Positions 33,752-42,223 of a stretch of DNA of 64,000 nucleotides are shown in pieces. The notes beneath the pieces were generated by a model that made no database searches, was not told where the DNA came from, and was given only the letters and a program-made list of their open reading frames with translations. Within the stretch, counting starts at the first letter, position 1. The number at the start of each line of letters is the position of its first letter. The position numbers and the translations under genes are program-made. Location of the stretch: contig NZ_BBYK01000055.1 of NCBI RefSeq assembly GCF_001570365.1, positions 34,912 through 98,911 of the forward strand, written 5' to 3'. This DNA comes from Microtetraspora fusca. GTDB taxonomy: Bacteria; Actinomycetota; Actinomycetes; Streptosporangiales; Streptosporangiaceae.

Positions 33752-34555
33752 CTACGAGGCGGCGGCCGGCGCCGCCGTCCGACGCCTCCCCCTTCGGGGA
33801 GTCGGGCGCCAGGTCACCAGCAGGGCCATGGCCAGCAGCAACTCCGCGATGTCGCCGCCGTAGTACATGATCTCGGCGGCGCCACGCAGTTCCGTCACGG
33901 GCACCCGGACGCCGACGAGGAGCCCGGCGTACATGAGCTGGGCCAGCGCGGCGTGCGTGGTGATCGCCACGCCCAGGACCACCAGCCTCGTCCGCACGGA
34001 CGGTCGCCGGGGCGCCGGGTCCGGTCCCGCGACGGCCCAGGCGAACAGGTAACCCGCCAGCACGAAGTGGAGGTGCAGGAGGTGATGCGGCACCTGGCCG
34101 TCCATCACCAGCCGGTACAGCGGGGTGAAGTACAGCGCCGCCATACCGCCCAGGTTGAGCGCCAGCGCGAGCCATGGATCGGCGAGCACCCGCGCGGCCC
34201 GGCTGTGCAGCACCCGCGCCATGCGACGCCTGCCCGCCGTGGGGAGCGACCGCAGCAGCAGCGTCAGCGGAGCGCCCAGCACGAGGGCCGTCGGCGCCAG
34301 CATCCCAAGGAGGAGATGTTGCAGCATGTGGCCGCGGAAATCGTGTTCGGCGAAGGTCGCGACCGGCGGGAGCAGCGCGACGGCGAGCAGCATCGCACCG
34401 GTGACGGCGCTCGCCGTCCGCCCGCCGTTCCACCCTCTGGGCTCACGCCGCCGGCCTCGGGCGAGCAGCAGATATCCGGCGACGGCGACCACGATCACCG
34501 CGATCAGCGGCCACGCGACCGTTCCGGCGTGCCCCTCGTGCGCGTGCCCGGTCAC
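33752..34555 (-). CDS. cytochrome c oxidase assembly protein, CtaG (caa3) family
   Basis: 267 residues with about seven membrane helices: VTGHAHEGHAG start, WPLIAVIVVAVAGYLLLARG, EHDFRGHMLQHLLLGMLAPT, APLTLLLRSLP, LALNLGGMAALYFTPLYRLV, HHLLHLHFVLAGYLFAWAVA, YGGDIAELLLAMALLVTW. The His-containing helices (GHMLQHL, HHLLHLHF) match the caa3_CtaG family linked to copper delivery to terminal oxidase. GTG 34555 overlaps the upstream DUF2243 stop by 4 bp. This two-gene pairing recurs in actinomycetes. Confidence 0.9.
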   Translation of the reverse strand: MTGHAHEGHAGTVAWPLIAVIVVAVAGYLLLARGRRREPRGWNGGRTASAVTGAMLLAVALLPPVATFAEHDFRGHMLQHLLLGMLAPTALVLGAPLTLLLRSLPTAGRRRMARVLHSRAARVLADPWLALALNLGGMAALYFTPLYRLVMDGQVPHHLLHLHFVLAGYLFAWAVAGPDPAPRRPSVRTRLVVLGVAITTHAALAQLMYAGLLVGVRVPVTELRGAAEIMYYGGDIAELLLAMALLVTWRPTPRRGRRRTAAPAAAS

Positions 34556-35283
34556 CAGGCGGAGGCCGCTGCGGTCACGCCGACGCGGCGGGCGCCCCGC
34601 TGCAGCAGCCACCCTCCGGCGACGAACAGCGCGCCCAGCACGAGGAAGCCGATGTCCCACCACATCTGGTACGGCCCGCTGCGTACGTGGTGGATGGCGA
34701 GGATGTGGTGGTCCACGATGCCCTCGACGAGGTTGAACAGGCCCCAACCCACCAGCGCCCATCCCCACAGCACGCGCGACGCCCAGATGCGCCTGCGGCG
34801 ATGGGACATCCGCGAGTACAGCATGGCCAGGCCCACCAGCACCGCCGTCCAGGTGAACACGTGGAAGAACCCGTCCCACATCGTGTTCATCCGCAGGCCG
34901 GGCACGGTGTCCACGGGGTAGTAGCGCACCCCGATGTTGTCGCTGTCGGTGCCGCTCAGCATGTGATGCCATTGCAGAACCTGATGGAGCATGATGCCGT
35001 CCACGAAGCCGCCGAGCCCCACGCCGAGGATCACCCCGGGCAGGGCGATGTTCGGCGTCACGTCGGCCGCCCCGCCCACTCCGCCTGATCCGCTTGGTCC
35101 GCCGGTCCCCCGCGCTTCGCCAGGTCCGGATAGTCCGCCCGGTCCGCCGGTTCCCCCTGCTTCGCCTGGTCCGGATGGTCCGCCTCGTCCGGTCGGCCTA
35201 CCTGGTCCGTCGGGCCCGCCTCGTCCGCGTGGCCCACCTGGTCCATCAGGTCCGTCCGGCCCCGCCGCTCTGGTCGCCATCAT
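34552..35283 (-). CDS. DUF2243 membrane protein with collagen-like N-terminus
   Basis: About 243 residues. Residues 8-70 are a near-continuous Gly-X-Y run (GPDGPDGPGGPRGRGGPDGP and so on, about 21 triplets with three imperfect ones), then the DUF2243 membrane domain: LPGVILGVGLGGFVDGIMLH, HQVLQWHHMLS, MWDGFFHVFTWTAVLVGLAM, WGLFNLVEGIVDHH and MWWDIGFLVLGALFVAGGWL. DUF2243 has four helices and conserved His residues, and often precedes caa3_CtaG, as here (4-bp overlap). Start ATG 35283 (or 35280) with AGGAGA upstream. The collagen-like extension is not usual for the family. Confidence 0.85.
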   Translation of the reverse strand: MMATRAAGPDGPDGPGGPRGRGGPDGPGRPTGRGGPSGPGEAGGTGGPGGLSGPGEARGTGGPSGSGGVGGAADVTPNIALPGVILGVGLGGFVDGIMLHQVLQWHHMLSGTDSDNIGVRYYPVDTVPGLRMNTMWDGFFHVFTWTAVLVGLAMLYSRMSHRRRRIWASRVLWGWALVGWGLFNLVEGIVDHHILAIHHVRSGPYQMWWDIGFLVLGALFVAGGWLLQRGARRVGVTAAASAW

Positions 35284-35330
35284 CAACCCTCTCCTGCCGT
35301 CACACCGACGCCGTCTGGAGGAGTCCACAC

Positions 35331-35398
35331 GGATCCGATGCGCCCGGTCCCTGACGTGCCGAGCGGATCCGATGCGCCCGGTCCCTGATGTGCCGAGC
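35331..35398. repeat. 34-bp tandem duplication
   Basis: Two adjacent 34-bp units (35331-35364 and 35365-35398) starting GGATCCGATGCGCCCGG and differing at one base. They lie 48 bp upstream of the DUF2243 start, so they may duplicate promoter or 5'-leader sequence. Confidence 0.85.
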
Positions 35399-36086
35399 GC
35401 CTCGTCCACACCAGCCCCCATTTCCGCGCGGATGCCATGCCATCCGGTTCGGCCGACTCGCCGCGCCACCGGTCCCCGCCCGCTCGGCCCCGGTCCCGCC
35501 GCGCTCCGCCGGTCGCCGGTGCACGACCGTCCGGTTCCTCGGAACTGGGCGGCGGGCCGAAACGGCTTCCGCAGAGTTCTCCAAGTCAGTGGACTGGCAC
35601 CCCGACCCGCCTTTCCCGCCCCTTCACCCCTTAGGACCGAGAGATCGAGGACGGCGGCTGGCGCGCCTGCGGATCGGGACGGCACCCGACGAGACCCGAT
35701 GCTAAGCGGGGAAACCGCAGATCAGAGCGTAGGAAACGCCGTTGGCCGCGCTCTCGACCCCCGCAGACACCGCATGAGGCGTTAGCGGGAGGCCCGGCAC
35801 GAACCCCCCTGTCATGGCGAGGCGCGCACGAGCCCACGCTGTCATGGCAAGCCGTCGCACCGAGACCTCAGCCTGGTCAGGGCAGCGGGGCGAGGCCGGG
35901 ACCGACGCAGGCCGGGTCAGAGCAGCGCAGGCCGGGAGCGGGGCCAACGCAGCCGGGGGCGGGGGCGGATCCATCCCTTCTGTCGGCTCGCCTCGTCGGC
36001 TTCGGCGAGGAGACGTCCCGACGCTCGGGCGCGACTACGGCCGACCGGGATCGGCGGCCGAGCAGTGCCGATCGGGGCGAAACGGA
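35399..36086. other. long non-coding gap
   Basis: About 690 bp between the DUF2243 promoter side and the end of the peptidase gene. All open frames are Arg/Pro/Gly-rich GC shadows. No RNA gene or transposase fragment is recognised. Confidence 0.4.
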
Positions 36087-37199
36087 TCAGAGCAGGGAGC
36101 CCACCTTGGGGTCGTACTCCCAGTGCCACGGCTCGAAGGGGCTGTGATACGACCAATCGGGGTGAATGAAGCCGAAACGCTTCGAGTTTGCCTCAAGCCA
36201 GTTGAACTGCACAGACCGGAAGATCTGCACCCCACCGCAGAGGTCGACGGCCATGCCAAGGCCATGGTTGCTCTTGCCCGGCGTGGCCGCCAGGCCGGGA
36301 CGCTGGTAGTAGACGGCCTGCTGTTCGGGGAGGCTGCGATAACTGTCGGAGACGCAGATGGGCGTGCCGAACCGCCTCTGGTAGGCGGCGTTGAGGTCGG
36401 CGAAGGCGATCGCCGCGTCGGCGCGCAACTCCTCGCCCTTCTGCGGAAGTGGGCAGAGATAGGCCTTCGGGAGCAGGCCGTTGGGGTACTGCGCGGCGAG
36501 GTCGACCCGCGTCGGGTCGCAGGCACCCGTACCGCGATTGTCGGCGTTGACCTTGACGCCCAGTTTGACGAGCGCCCGCGTGAGCGATTTGACGAGGGTG
36601 TTCGACCGCTTGCGCAGCGCGTCGATCTCGGCGTCGAGCTGAGCCTCCTGGAGCAGGTTCTCCGCGCGCAGTTCCTGGGCCTCCGTGGCCAGTTGCTCGC
36701 GCTGCTGCTGGAGCTTGCTGGCGTCGGACACGACGTTGTTCTGCTCCGCCACTATGTGATTGACGTCGCTGAGTGTCCGGAGGGTGGTCGTGCCGTCTCC
36801 AGCCGGGAAGAAGCTCCCCATGCTGTTCGCCGCCGGGTCCTGGTAGATGTACTCGACGATGTCGGACAGGGGTCGGCGGACCTTGGCCAGTTCCTGATCG
36901 GCCGCCTGGAGCTGGGTCAGCTTCGCGGCGACCTGTTTCTGCAACCCGTCGAACTGCTTCTGCCGAGCTTTGAGTGCCCTGTTCGCGTCCTCGATGCCCT
37001 GGAACGCCTTCTGAGCTTCACGACGCAACTCGGTGAGGTTGGTCGGCTCCTTGATCGCGGCGACGGCCGCGTCTTGGCGTACGGCACCGCTGGCATCGGC
37101 GGTACCACTCGCGTGGGCGGCGGCGCCGGTGGCACCGCCGACGAGCGAAGTCATCGCCGTGACAACCGCGATCAGGCCCGCCGATCGAGGAGATGACAC
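36087..37199 (-). CDS. secreted D-alanyl-D-alanine carboxypeptidase, VanY/M15B type, with coiled coil
   Basis: 370 residues from GTG 37199. A signal-like N-terminus (LIAVVTAMTSLVGGATGAAA), then a long coiled coil at about 50-215 (LRREAQKAFQGIEDANRALK, SKLQQQREQLATEAQELRAE), then the M15 peptidase domain: VSDSYRSLPEQQAVYYQRPG, SNHGLGMAVDLCGG (zinc His and Asp), and EPWHWEYDP (third zinc ligand and catalytic Glu). It trims the terminal D-Ala of peptidoglycan stems outside the cell. The coiled coil resembles FtsX/NlpC-type hydrolase regulators and may position or autoinhibit the enzyme. Monocistronic. Confidence 0.9.
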   Translation of the reverse strand: MSSPRSAGLIAVVTAMTSLVGGATGAAAHASGTADASGAVRQDAAVAAIKEPTNLTELRREAQKAFQGIEDANRALKARQKQFDGLQKQVAAKLTQLQAADQELAKVRRPLSDIVEYIYQDPAANSMGSFFPAGDGTTTLRTLSDVNHIVAEQNNVVSDASKLQQQREQLATEAQELRAENLLQEAQLDAEIDALRKRSNTLVKSLTRALVKLGVKVNADNRGTGACDPTRVDLAAQYPNGLLPKAYLCPLPQKGEELRADAAIAFADLNAAYQRRFGTPICVSDSYRSLPEQQAVYYQRPGLAATPGKSNHGLGMAVDLCGGVQIFRSVQFNWLEANSKRFGFIHPDWSYHSPFEPWHWEYDPKVGSLL

Positions 37200-37287
37200 G
37201 CTGACTCCTCCATTGCGAATTCATGACCGGGCTCAGGGACGCACGTTACTACAGCGAACTGAATGCCCGGGGTCGCGCGTCGACCTG

Positions 37288-37749
37288 TCAGGCGGTCTGG
37301 TGCGCCCGCTCCTGGCACAGCTCCCACAGCCAGGTGTCCTGCCATTCGCGTGCGCACGAGACCTCCCCGGCTCTCCGCTCGGCCGTCCTCGCCGGCGGCC
37401 GCTTCCGGCCGCGTGACGTCACCTTTCGCGGCGACCGCCTGCCCTCCCCCACCTCTGGCCGTACAGCCGGCCTTGGAGGAGACAGGGGGCGGCGGAGCAG
37501 CGGACGCGGCACGACCCCCTGATAGAGCGGTATGAGCGCCTGATAAAGCAGGTCAGGTGGCTTGGGACGAGCGGCGACCACCCGTGGCGGCGGTTGCCGC
37601 GGTGCCGCGTCGGCGAGCGACCCATGCCCGGGGTCTCCATAACCGGCCAGCTCGCCCGCGAGCAGGCCGAGGGCGAGGATCGCCGGCGCGAGCATCGCCA
37701 GGAGAAGCAAGCGGATGCCGCGATTCCGTCTACGTCGCCGTATCGTCAC
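37288..37749 (-). CDS. basic single-pass membrane protein
   Basis: 153 residues from GTG 37749. Basic TIRRRRRNRG, a single membrane helix IRLLLLAMLAPAILALGLLA, then a Pro/Arg-rich extracytoplasmic or disordered region and a C-terminal segment with two cysteines (EVSCAREWQD, LWELCQERA). No known domain. It lies between the peptidase and tRNA-Arg. It is the only frame here with a coherent N-terminus, but the Pro/Arg-rich middle makes it less certain. Confidence 0.5.
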   Translation of the reverse strand: MTIRRRRRNRGIRLLLLAMLAPAILALGLLAGELAGYGDPGHGSLADAAPRQPPPRVVAARPKPPDLLYQALIPLYQGVVPRPLLRRPLSPPRPAVRPEVGEGRRSPRKVTSRGRKRPPARTAERRAGEVSCAREWQDTWLWELCQERAHQTA

Positions 37750-37905
37750 GAAGCGTGACGGTAACCGGGTAAACTAGCACCGACGTGAGCGCTTGCCAGG
37801 GCTTTACCGCCCATCAGTGCAGCGATGACCCTCGACTCAGGCGACTTATCGGCCCCAACGGCGCGCGTGGTGCCAACCTTTCGCTAGGCTTACAGGGCAC
37901 GTCTC

Positions 37906-37978
37906 GCCTCCGTAGCTCAGGGGATAGAGCACCGCTCTCCTAAAGCGGGTGCCGCAGGTTCGAATCCTGCCGGGGGCA
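37906..37978 (+). tRNA. tRNA-Arg (anticodon CCT)
   Basis: A 73-nt cloverleaf: acceptor GCCTCCG/CGGGGGC, D arm GCTC/GAGC, anticodon stem CCGCT/AGCGG with loop CTCCTAA (anticodon CCT, reads AGG), T arm GCAGG/CCTGC with TTCGAAT. The discriminator is A. CCA is not encoded (CACA follows). This tRNA is a common integration site in actinomycetes. Confidence 0.95.
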
Positions 37979-38046
37979 CATCCTGACATTTCGCAGATTG
38001 CCTGATCCGTCGGAATCTGACAGATCAAGAGTGACCAGCGCTTGAG

Positions 38047-38337
38047 CTACTTGCCGTGGCCGCTGTGGCGCCCTCCTGATCCTGGGCCAGGCTGGGCACG
38101 CGGCGCAAACCAGTGAGTCCGGGCCCGCATCGGCTCGACCACCGGAGTGCGCAACTCCCGGACGCCCACGTCGGCGGGATGGCCCGAGTTCAGCACCACC
38201 TCGATCGTCCCGAGCGCGTCCTTCCCTGCCATCTCGTCCGCCTGCTGGACGACAGCTTCCGGCCCGCCCAGCTCCGGGAGAGCAAGCAGTCCTTCGGCCG
38301 CCAGCGCGAGGTTCTCCTCAGTCGCGGGCGTTTCCAC
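38047..38337 (-). CDS. unrecognised small protein, possibly a gene fragment
   Basis: A 96-residue frame from GTG 38337: VETPATEENLALAAEGLLAL, then PELGGPEAVVQQADEMAGKD, then GTIEVVLNSGHPADVGVREL. The first 22 residues recur at 46065-46131 in a copy that is truncated right after PELG. The composition is protein-like, but the C-terminal 25 residues (Pro/Gly/Arg) are not. I do not recognise a domain. It may be the intact or longer copy of a duplicated small gene, or a remnant near the tRNA-Arg. Confidence 0.35.
   Translation of the reverse strand: METPATEENLALAAEGLLALPELGGPEAVVQQADEMAGKDALGTIEVVLNSGHPADVGVRELRTPVVEPMRARTHWFAPRAQPGPGSGGRHSGHGK
38267..38335. repeat. 69-bp dispersed direct repeat, copy 1
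   Basis: Matches 46063-46131 in the same orientation with three mismatches in 69 bp. On the minus strand it encodes the shared ENLALAAEGL(L/R)ALPEL segment. The two copies bracket the LysR/hydrolase/oligopeptide importer block. Confidence 0.9.
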
Positions 38338-38483
38338 CCGCTGACCTGCACTCGCGGGCGGCAGGACACCCCATGCCGAAGCGCCCCGCTCCGGAAGCGC
38401 CCGCTAGCATCGGGGTCCCCCGGTCCCGCCTCGCGGATGCCCCCACCGCGACTGACGCCCGGCCGACTCGCGACGGAGCCCGC

Positions 38484-39446
38484 GTGCCCACGATCGACCC
38501 CCGACGTCTCCTCGTTCTCCGCGCCTTCGTGCTGTCCGACTCGATCACCGCGACCGCGGCGGCGCTGCACCTGTCGCCGTCCGCGGTGTCGCAGCAGCTC
38601 GCGGCGCTCGAGCGCGAGGTCGGCCACGCGCTCGTCGTACGCACGGGGCGCAAGCTGGCGCTCACGCCAGCCGGGCGCATCCTCGCCGGGCACGCCGAGG
38701 AGATCAGCTCCCGGCTGAAGATCGCCGAGGCCGACCTGGCCGCGCACGCGGGCGGTGTCCTCGGACAGCTCCGGATCGGCGCCTTCCCCACGGCCATCAG
38801 CTGGTTGGTGGCACCCGCCATCGTCGAGCTGCGCCGCCAGGCGCCGGGCGTCAACGTCACGGTCGTCGACGCGGAGGTGCACATGAGCCACCGGATGCTG
38901 ATGCGCGGCGATATCGACGTGACCGTCAGCCTGGAGTACGAGTCCGACCCCGTACGCGACTCCCCCGACATCGTGAAGTTCCCGCTCTACATCGAGCGGT
39001 TCAAGGCCGTCCTCCCCCACGCGCACCCGCTGGCCGGCGAGGAGGGCATCGGGCTCACCCAGCTCACCGAGGAGGGCTGGATCATGCCCTCGCCCGGTAA
39101 CCCGTGCCGCACGATGGTGCTGCAGGCGTGCGCCGAGCTCGGCTTCCACCCGCCGATCACCCACGTCTCGGACGACTACCGCGCCGCGCTGGCGCTGGTC
39201 GCCGCCGAGGCGGGGATCTGCCTGGTGCCGGAGTCCGCGCTCTCCGCCCGCGACGCCGACTGGGTGACGATCCTTCCGACGCGCGGCATCGCGCCGCTGC
39301 GCAAGGTGATCATGACGACGCGGCGCGACAACCAGGGCCACCCCGTCGTACGCGCGGGGCTGGAGGCGATGCGGGCCGCTGTCGCCGAGCCGGACTCGGA
39401 GATCTACGGCCCGCTCGCACGGTCCGACACCTTCAGCGTCGAGTGA
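38484..39446 (+). CDS. LysR family transcriptional regulator
   Basis: 320 residues. The N-terminal winged HTH (LLVLRAFVLSDSITATAAAL, HLSPSAVSQQLAALEREVGH) is followed by the linker helix and a periplasmic-binding-like effector domain (LRIGAFPTAISWLVAPAIVE, DIDVTVSLEYES, GICLVPESAL). GTG 38484 with GGAG 5 bp upstream gives the normal LTTR start; the frame extends to 38373 without support. It converges on the alpha/beta hydrolase with a 14-bp 3' overlap. Probable regulator of the hydrolase and importer genes (inference). Confidence 0.9.
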   Translation: MPTIDPRRLLVLRAFVLSDSITATAAALHLSPSAVSQQLAALEREVGHALVVRTGRKLALTPAGRILAGHAEEISSRLKIAEADLAAHAGGVLGQLRIGAFPTAISWLVAPAIVELRRQAPGVNVTVVDAEVHMSHRMLMRGDIDVTVSLEYESDPVRDSPDIVKFPLYIERFKAVLPHAHPLAGEEGIGLTQLTEEGWIMPSPGNPCRTMVLQACAELGFHPPITHVSDDYRAALALVAAEAGICLVPESALSARDADWVTILPTRGIAPLRKVIMTTRRDNQGHPVVRAGLEAMRAAVAEPDSEIYGPLARSDTFSVE

Positions 39447-40281
39447 CGGCTCCGGCCGACGGCGCGTTCTCGCGGAGGAAGGCGTCGACGTGCCGGTGGT
39501 ACTCGTCCGGCTTGTCGCGGCGCACGCAGTGGTGGGCGCCCTCGATCACGACGACGTCGAAGCCGGGCGCGACGGCCGTGAGGCGCTCACGGGAGTGCTT
39601 GTCGACGATGACGTCGCCGGTGCCGGTGATGAGCAGCGCCGGTACGCCGGCCGGGCCGACCGTGATCTGCCGCGCGGTCGGTGTCCAGATCCGGCGCTTC
39701 TCGTGGAGCCGCTGCTCCATGTAGTCGGTGTCGACGGCCTTCATCGCCTCGGCGAGCGGGCGCAGCTCCTGCTCCGCCCAGTGGGGATTGAGCTCTCGCT
39801 GCATGTCGATGAGCTCCTCGACCGACGCCGTGTCGGCGTAGTCGAAGGGGTCCTTGGGGGGCTGCTCGACGCTGAGCCACGGGTTGGGACCGGCCTCCGG
39901 CACCCACCACGGCGGGTCCTCGAGCACGACGCCGGCCACGAGGTGCGGGGCGTCGGCGGCGACGAAGGCGGCGATCCGCGCGCCCATGGAGTGCCCGACG
40001 ATGAGAGTCTTGCGCCCGGTCTCGTCGAGCATGTCCTTGAGGATGTCGATCGCGTCCTGCACCATCACGTCGGTGGACGGAACGCCCTCGTGCTCGGGCA
40101 GGCGGCTGGGCGACTTCCCATGGCCCCGGGCGTCCGGCGCCACGATGTGGTAGTCACCGCCCCAGCGGTCGACGGCGTCGCCGTAGCACGCGCCGGACTC
40201 CACGGCGCCGTGAAGGATGAGGATGGCGGGCGCATCTGCTGCGTCCCGCCCGTACTCTCGGACGAACAGGTCGGTTCCCAC
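39433..40281 (-). CDS. alpha/beta hydrolase
   Basis: 282 residues of the alpha/beta-hydrolase fold: ILILHGAVESGACYGDAVDR (oxyanion loop), APDARGHGKS, VGHSMGARIAAFVA with the Ser nucleophile in GHSMG, a cap domain (PPWWVPEAGPNPWLSVEQPP), LLITGTGDVIVD for the acid and EGAHHCVRRDKP for the His. Substrate unknown; a small ester, amide or epoxide. It lies downstream of the importer operon on the same strand, 122 bp after the ATP-binding subunit, so it may process the imported compound. Confidence 0.9.
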   Translation of the reverse strand: MGTDLFVREYGRDAADAPAILILHGAVESGACYGDAVDRWGGDYHIVAPDARGHGKSPSRLPEHEGVPSTDVMVQDAIDILKDMLDETGRKTLIVGHSMGARIAAFVAADAPHLVAGVVLEDPPWWVPEAGPNPWLSVEQPPKDPFDYADTASVEELIDMQRELNPHWAEQELRPLAEAMKAVDTDYMEQRLHEKRRIWTPTARQITVGPAGVPALLITGTGDVIVDKHSRERLTAVAPGFDVVVIEGAHHCVRRDKPDEYHRHVDAFLRENAPSAGAVTRR

Positions 40282-40403
40282 GTGTCCTCATTCAGTACTC
40301 TGTCGCGCCGGCCTCCGGCCGGCTCACGACGGGGTGGTCGTTCGGTGCGTCATGGTTCATGATCGTTGCACGCCTGGTCGGCGTCGCGCAACGCTCCCGC
40401 AGG

Positions 40404-41192
40404 TCAGGCCGGTAGCTCCGCCTCCGGTGTCGCCTCGACCAGCGCGCGCGTGCAGGGGTGCTGCGGGGAGCGGAAGATCTCGTCGGACGGGCCGGTCTCG
40501 ACGATGCGGCCGCGCTGCATGACGGCGACGCGGTCGCTGTAGAGCCGGATCACCGCCAGGTCGTGGCTGACGTGGAGGAACGAGATCCCCTGGTCGCGCT
40601 GCAGGTCGGCCAGCAGGTTGAGGATCTGGGCACGCACCGACACGTCGAGCGCCGAGGTCGGCTCGTCCGCGATGATCAGGGCCGGCTTGAGGGCGAGCGC
40701 GCGCGCCACGGCGACGCGCTGGAGCTGCCCGCCGGACGCCTCGTGCGGGTAGCGCCCCAGGTAGTCGGCGCCGGGGCCGACCGACTCCAGCAGCGCGGCC
40801 AGCTCGGCTGTCGACGTCGTCTCGCCGTGCGCACGGAAGACGTTCTCCAGCGTCTGCCGCACGGTCTGCCGCGGGTTCAGCGACGCCAACGGATCCTGGA
40901 AGACCATGGCGACGTTGCGCCGCAGCCGCCGCAGTCCTCGCCGACTGAGGCGGGCGATGTCCTGCCCGTCCGTACGGACGGTGCCGGACGTCGGCACCAC
41001 CAGGCCGTTGGCCATCCGCGCCAGCGTGGACTTGCCCGAGCCGGACTCACCGACCAGGCCGAGCGCCTCGCCCCGCTCGACGTGGAGCGAGACGCCGTCG
41101 ACGGCGAGGAAGCCCTTGCGCCCGCGTCCGAACCCACCGGCGGCGCGGTAACGCTTGCTGACGTCGGTCATCTCCAGGATCGGCTCGCTCAC
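40404..41192 (-). CDS. oppF: oligopeptide ABC importer ATP-binding subunit (OppF-like)
   Basis: 262 residues: LVGESGSGKSTLARMANGLV (Walker A), SGGQLQRVAVARAL-type signature (HEASGGQLQRVAVA), LIIADEPTSALDVS (Walker B), HVSHDLAVI (switch His), and the C-terminal RSPQHPCTRALVEA of the Opp/Dpp class. GTG 41192 overlaps the oppD-like stop by 4 bp. It pairs with the next subunit to power peptide or nickel-type uptake. It is shorter than usual at the C terminus, with no full oligo_HPY tail. Confidence 0.9.
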   Translation of the reverse strand: MSEPILEMTDVSKRYRAAGGFGRGRKGFLAVDGVSLHVERGEALGLVGESGSGKSTLARMANGLVVPTSGTVRTDGQDIARLSRRGLRRLRRNVAMVFQDPLASLNPRQTVRQTLENVFRAHGETTSTAELAALLESVGPGADYLGRYPHEASGGQLQRVAVARALALKPALIIADEPTSALDVSVRAQILNLLADLQRDQGISFLHVSHDLAVIRLYSDRVAVMQRGRIVETGPSDEIFRSPQHPCTRALVEATPEAELPA

Positions 41193-42223
41193 CGCGCGAC
41201 CTCCTTCAGTGCGGGGAGACGATCGAGGTGGCAGGCCGCAAGGTGCAGGCCGCCGCCCTCGCTGGTCGGGCGGACGGTGGGCAGCGGTGCCTCGACGACA
41301 CAGCGCTCGCCGACTTGGTCCGCGAGGCCGCAGCGCGGCGCGAAGGCGCAACCCGGCCCGGCGTCGCGCAGCGACGTGGGCGCGCCGGGGATGGCGCGGA
41401 GCCGGGTCCGCTCCCCTCCAGTGTCGAGCCGGGCGTCCAGCCGCGGCGTGGCCGCGCGGAGACCGGCGGTGTACGGGTGGGCGGGCTGATCGAAGATGTC
41501 GCGGAGGCTGCCGTACTCGGCCTGGCGGCCGGCGTACAGCACGAGGACGTCGTCCGCCGCGCTCCCCACAACCCCGAAGTCGTGGCTGATCAGGAGCATC
41601 GCCATGCCGTACTCCTGCTGGAGCTCGCGGAGCAGGGCCAGGATCTGCGCCTGCACCGTCACGTCGAGCGCGGTGGTCGGCTCGTCGGCGATGAGGAGCG
41701 CCGGCCGGTTCACCAGGGCCATCGCGATCACCGCGCGTTGCCGCATGCCGCCGGAGAACTCGTGCGGGAAGCGGCGTACGGCGTCCGCGGGCTCGGGGAT
41801 GCCGACCCGGTCGAGCATCTCGACCGCACGGGCCCGCGCGGCGCGGCGGGTGACCGACGGGTCGTGCAGGCGGACCGCCTGGGCGATGTGCGCGCCGATG
41901 TCGAGGTACGGGCTGAGCGCGGACATCGAGTCCTGGAACACCATGGCCACGTCAGAGCCGCGGGCCCGGCGCAGCTCGCGCTCGTCGGCGGAGAGCATCT
42001 CCCGGCCGGCGACGACGATCCGGCCCCGGGCGCTCGCCCCGCGCGGCAGCAGCCGCATGATCGCCCGGCCGGTGATCGTCTTGCCCGACCCCGACTCGCC
42101 GACCACGGCGAGCGTGCGGCCGCCGTCCAGGCTCACGGAAAGGTCCCGGACGACATCGGCGGTGACGCCGCCGCTGGTGAACGATACGCACAGGTCCTCG
42201 ACCTGGAGTACGGGGTCAGGCAC
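41189..42223 (-). CDS. oppD: oligopeptide ABC importer ATP-binding subunit (OppD-like)
   Basis: 344 residues: VVGESGSGKTITGRAIMRLL (Walker A), FSGGMRQRAVIAMAL (signature), LLIADEPTTALDVTVQAQ (Walker B), LLISHDFGVV, HPYTAGLRAATP and the C-terminal oligo_HPY region with the GCAFAPRCGLA cysteine motif (four-Cys cluster site in Opp/Dpp ATPases). It overlaps oppF by 4 bp and oppB by 8 bp. Together the subunits energise import of a short peptide or similar solute. Confidence 0.95.
   Translation of the reverse strand: MPDPVLQVEDLCVSFTSGGVTADVVRDLSVSLDGGRTLAVVGESGSGKTITGRAIMRLLPRGASARGRIVVAGREMLSADERELRRARGSDVAMVFQDSMSALSPYLDIGAHIAQAVRLHDPSVTRRAARARAVEMLDRVGIPEPADAVRRFPHEFSGGMRQRAVIAMALVNRPALLIADEPTTALDVTVQAQILALLRELQQEYGMAMLLISHDFGVVGSAADDVLVLYAGRQAEYGSLRDIFDQPAHPYTAGLRAATPRLDARLDTGGERTRLRAIPGAPTSLRDAGPGCAFAPRCGLADQVGERCVVEAPLPTVRPTSEGGGLHLAACHLDRLPALKEVAR

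Noticed and set aside
37846..38028. Minus-strand 60-residue frame over tRNA-Arg
   Set aside because: It is simply the complement of the tRNA gene and flanks.
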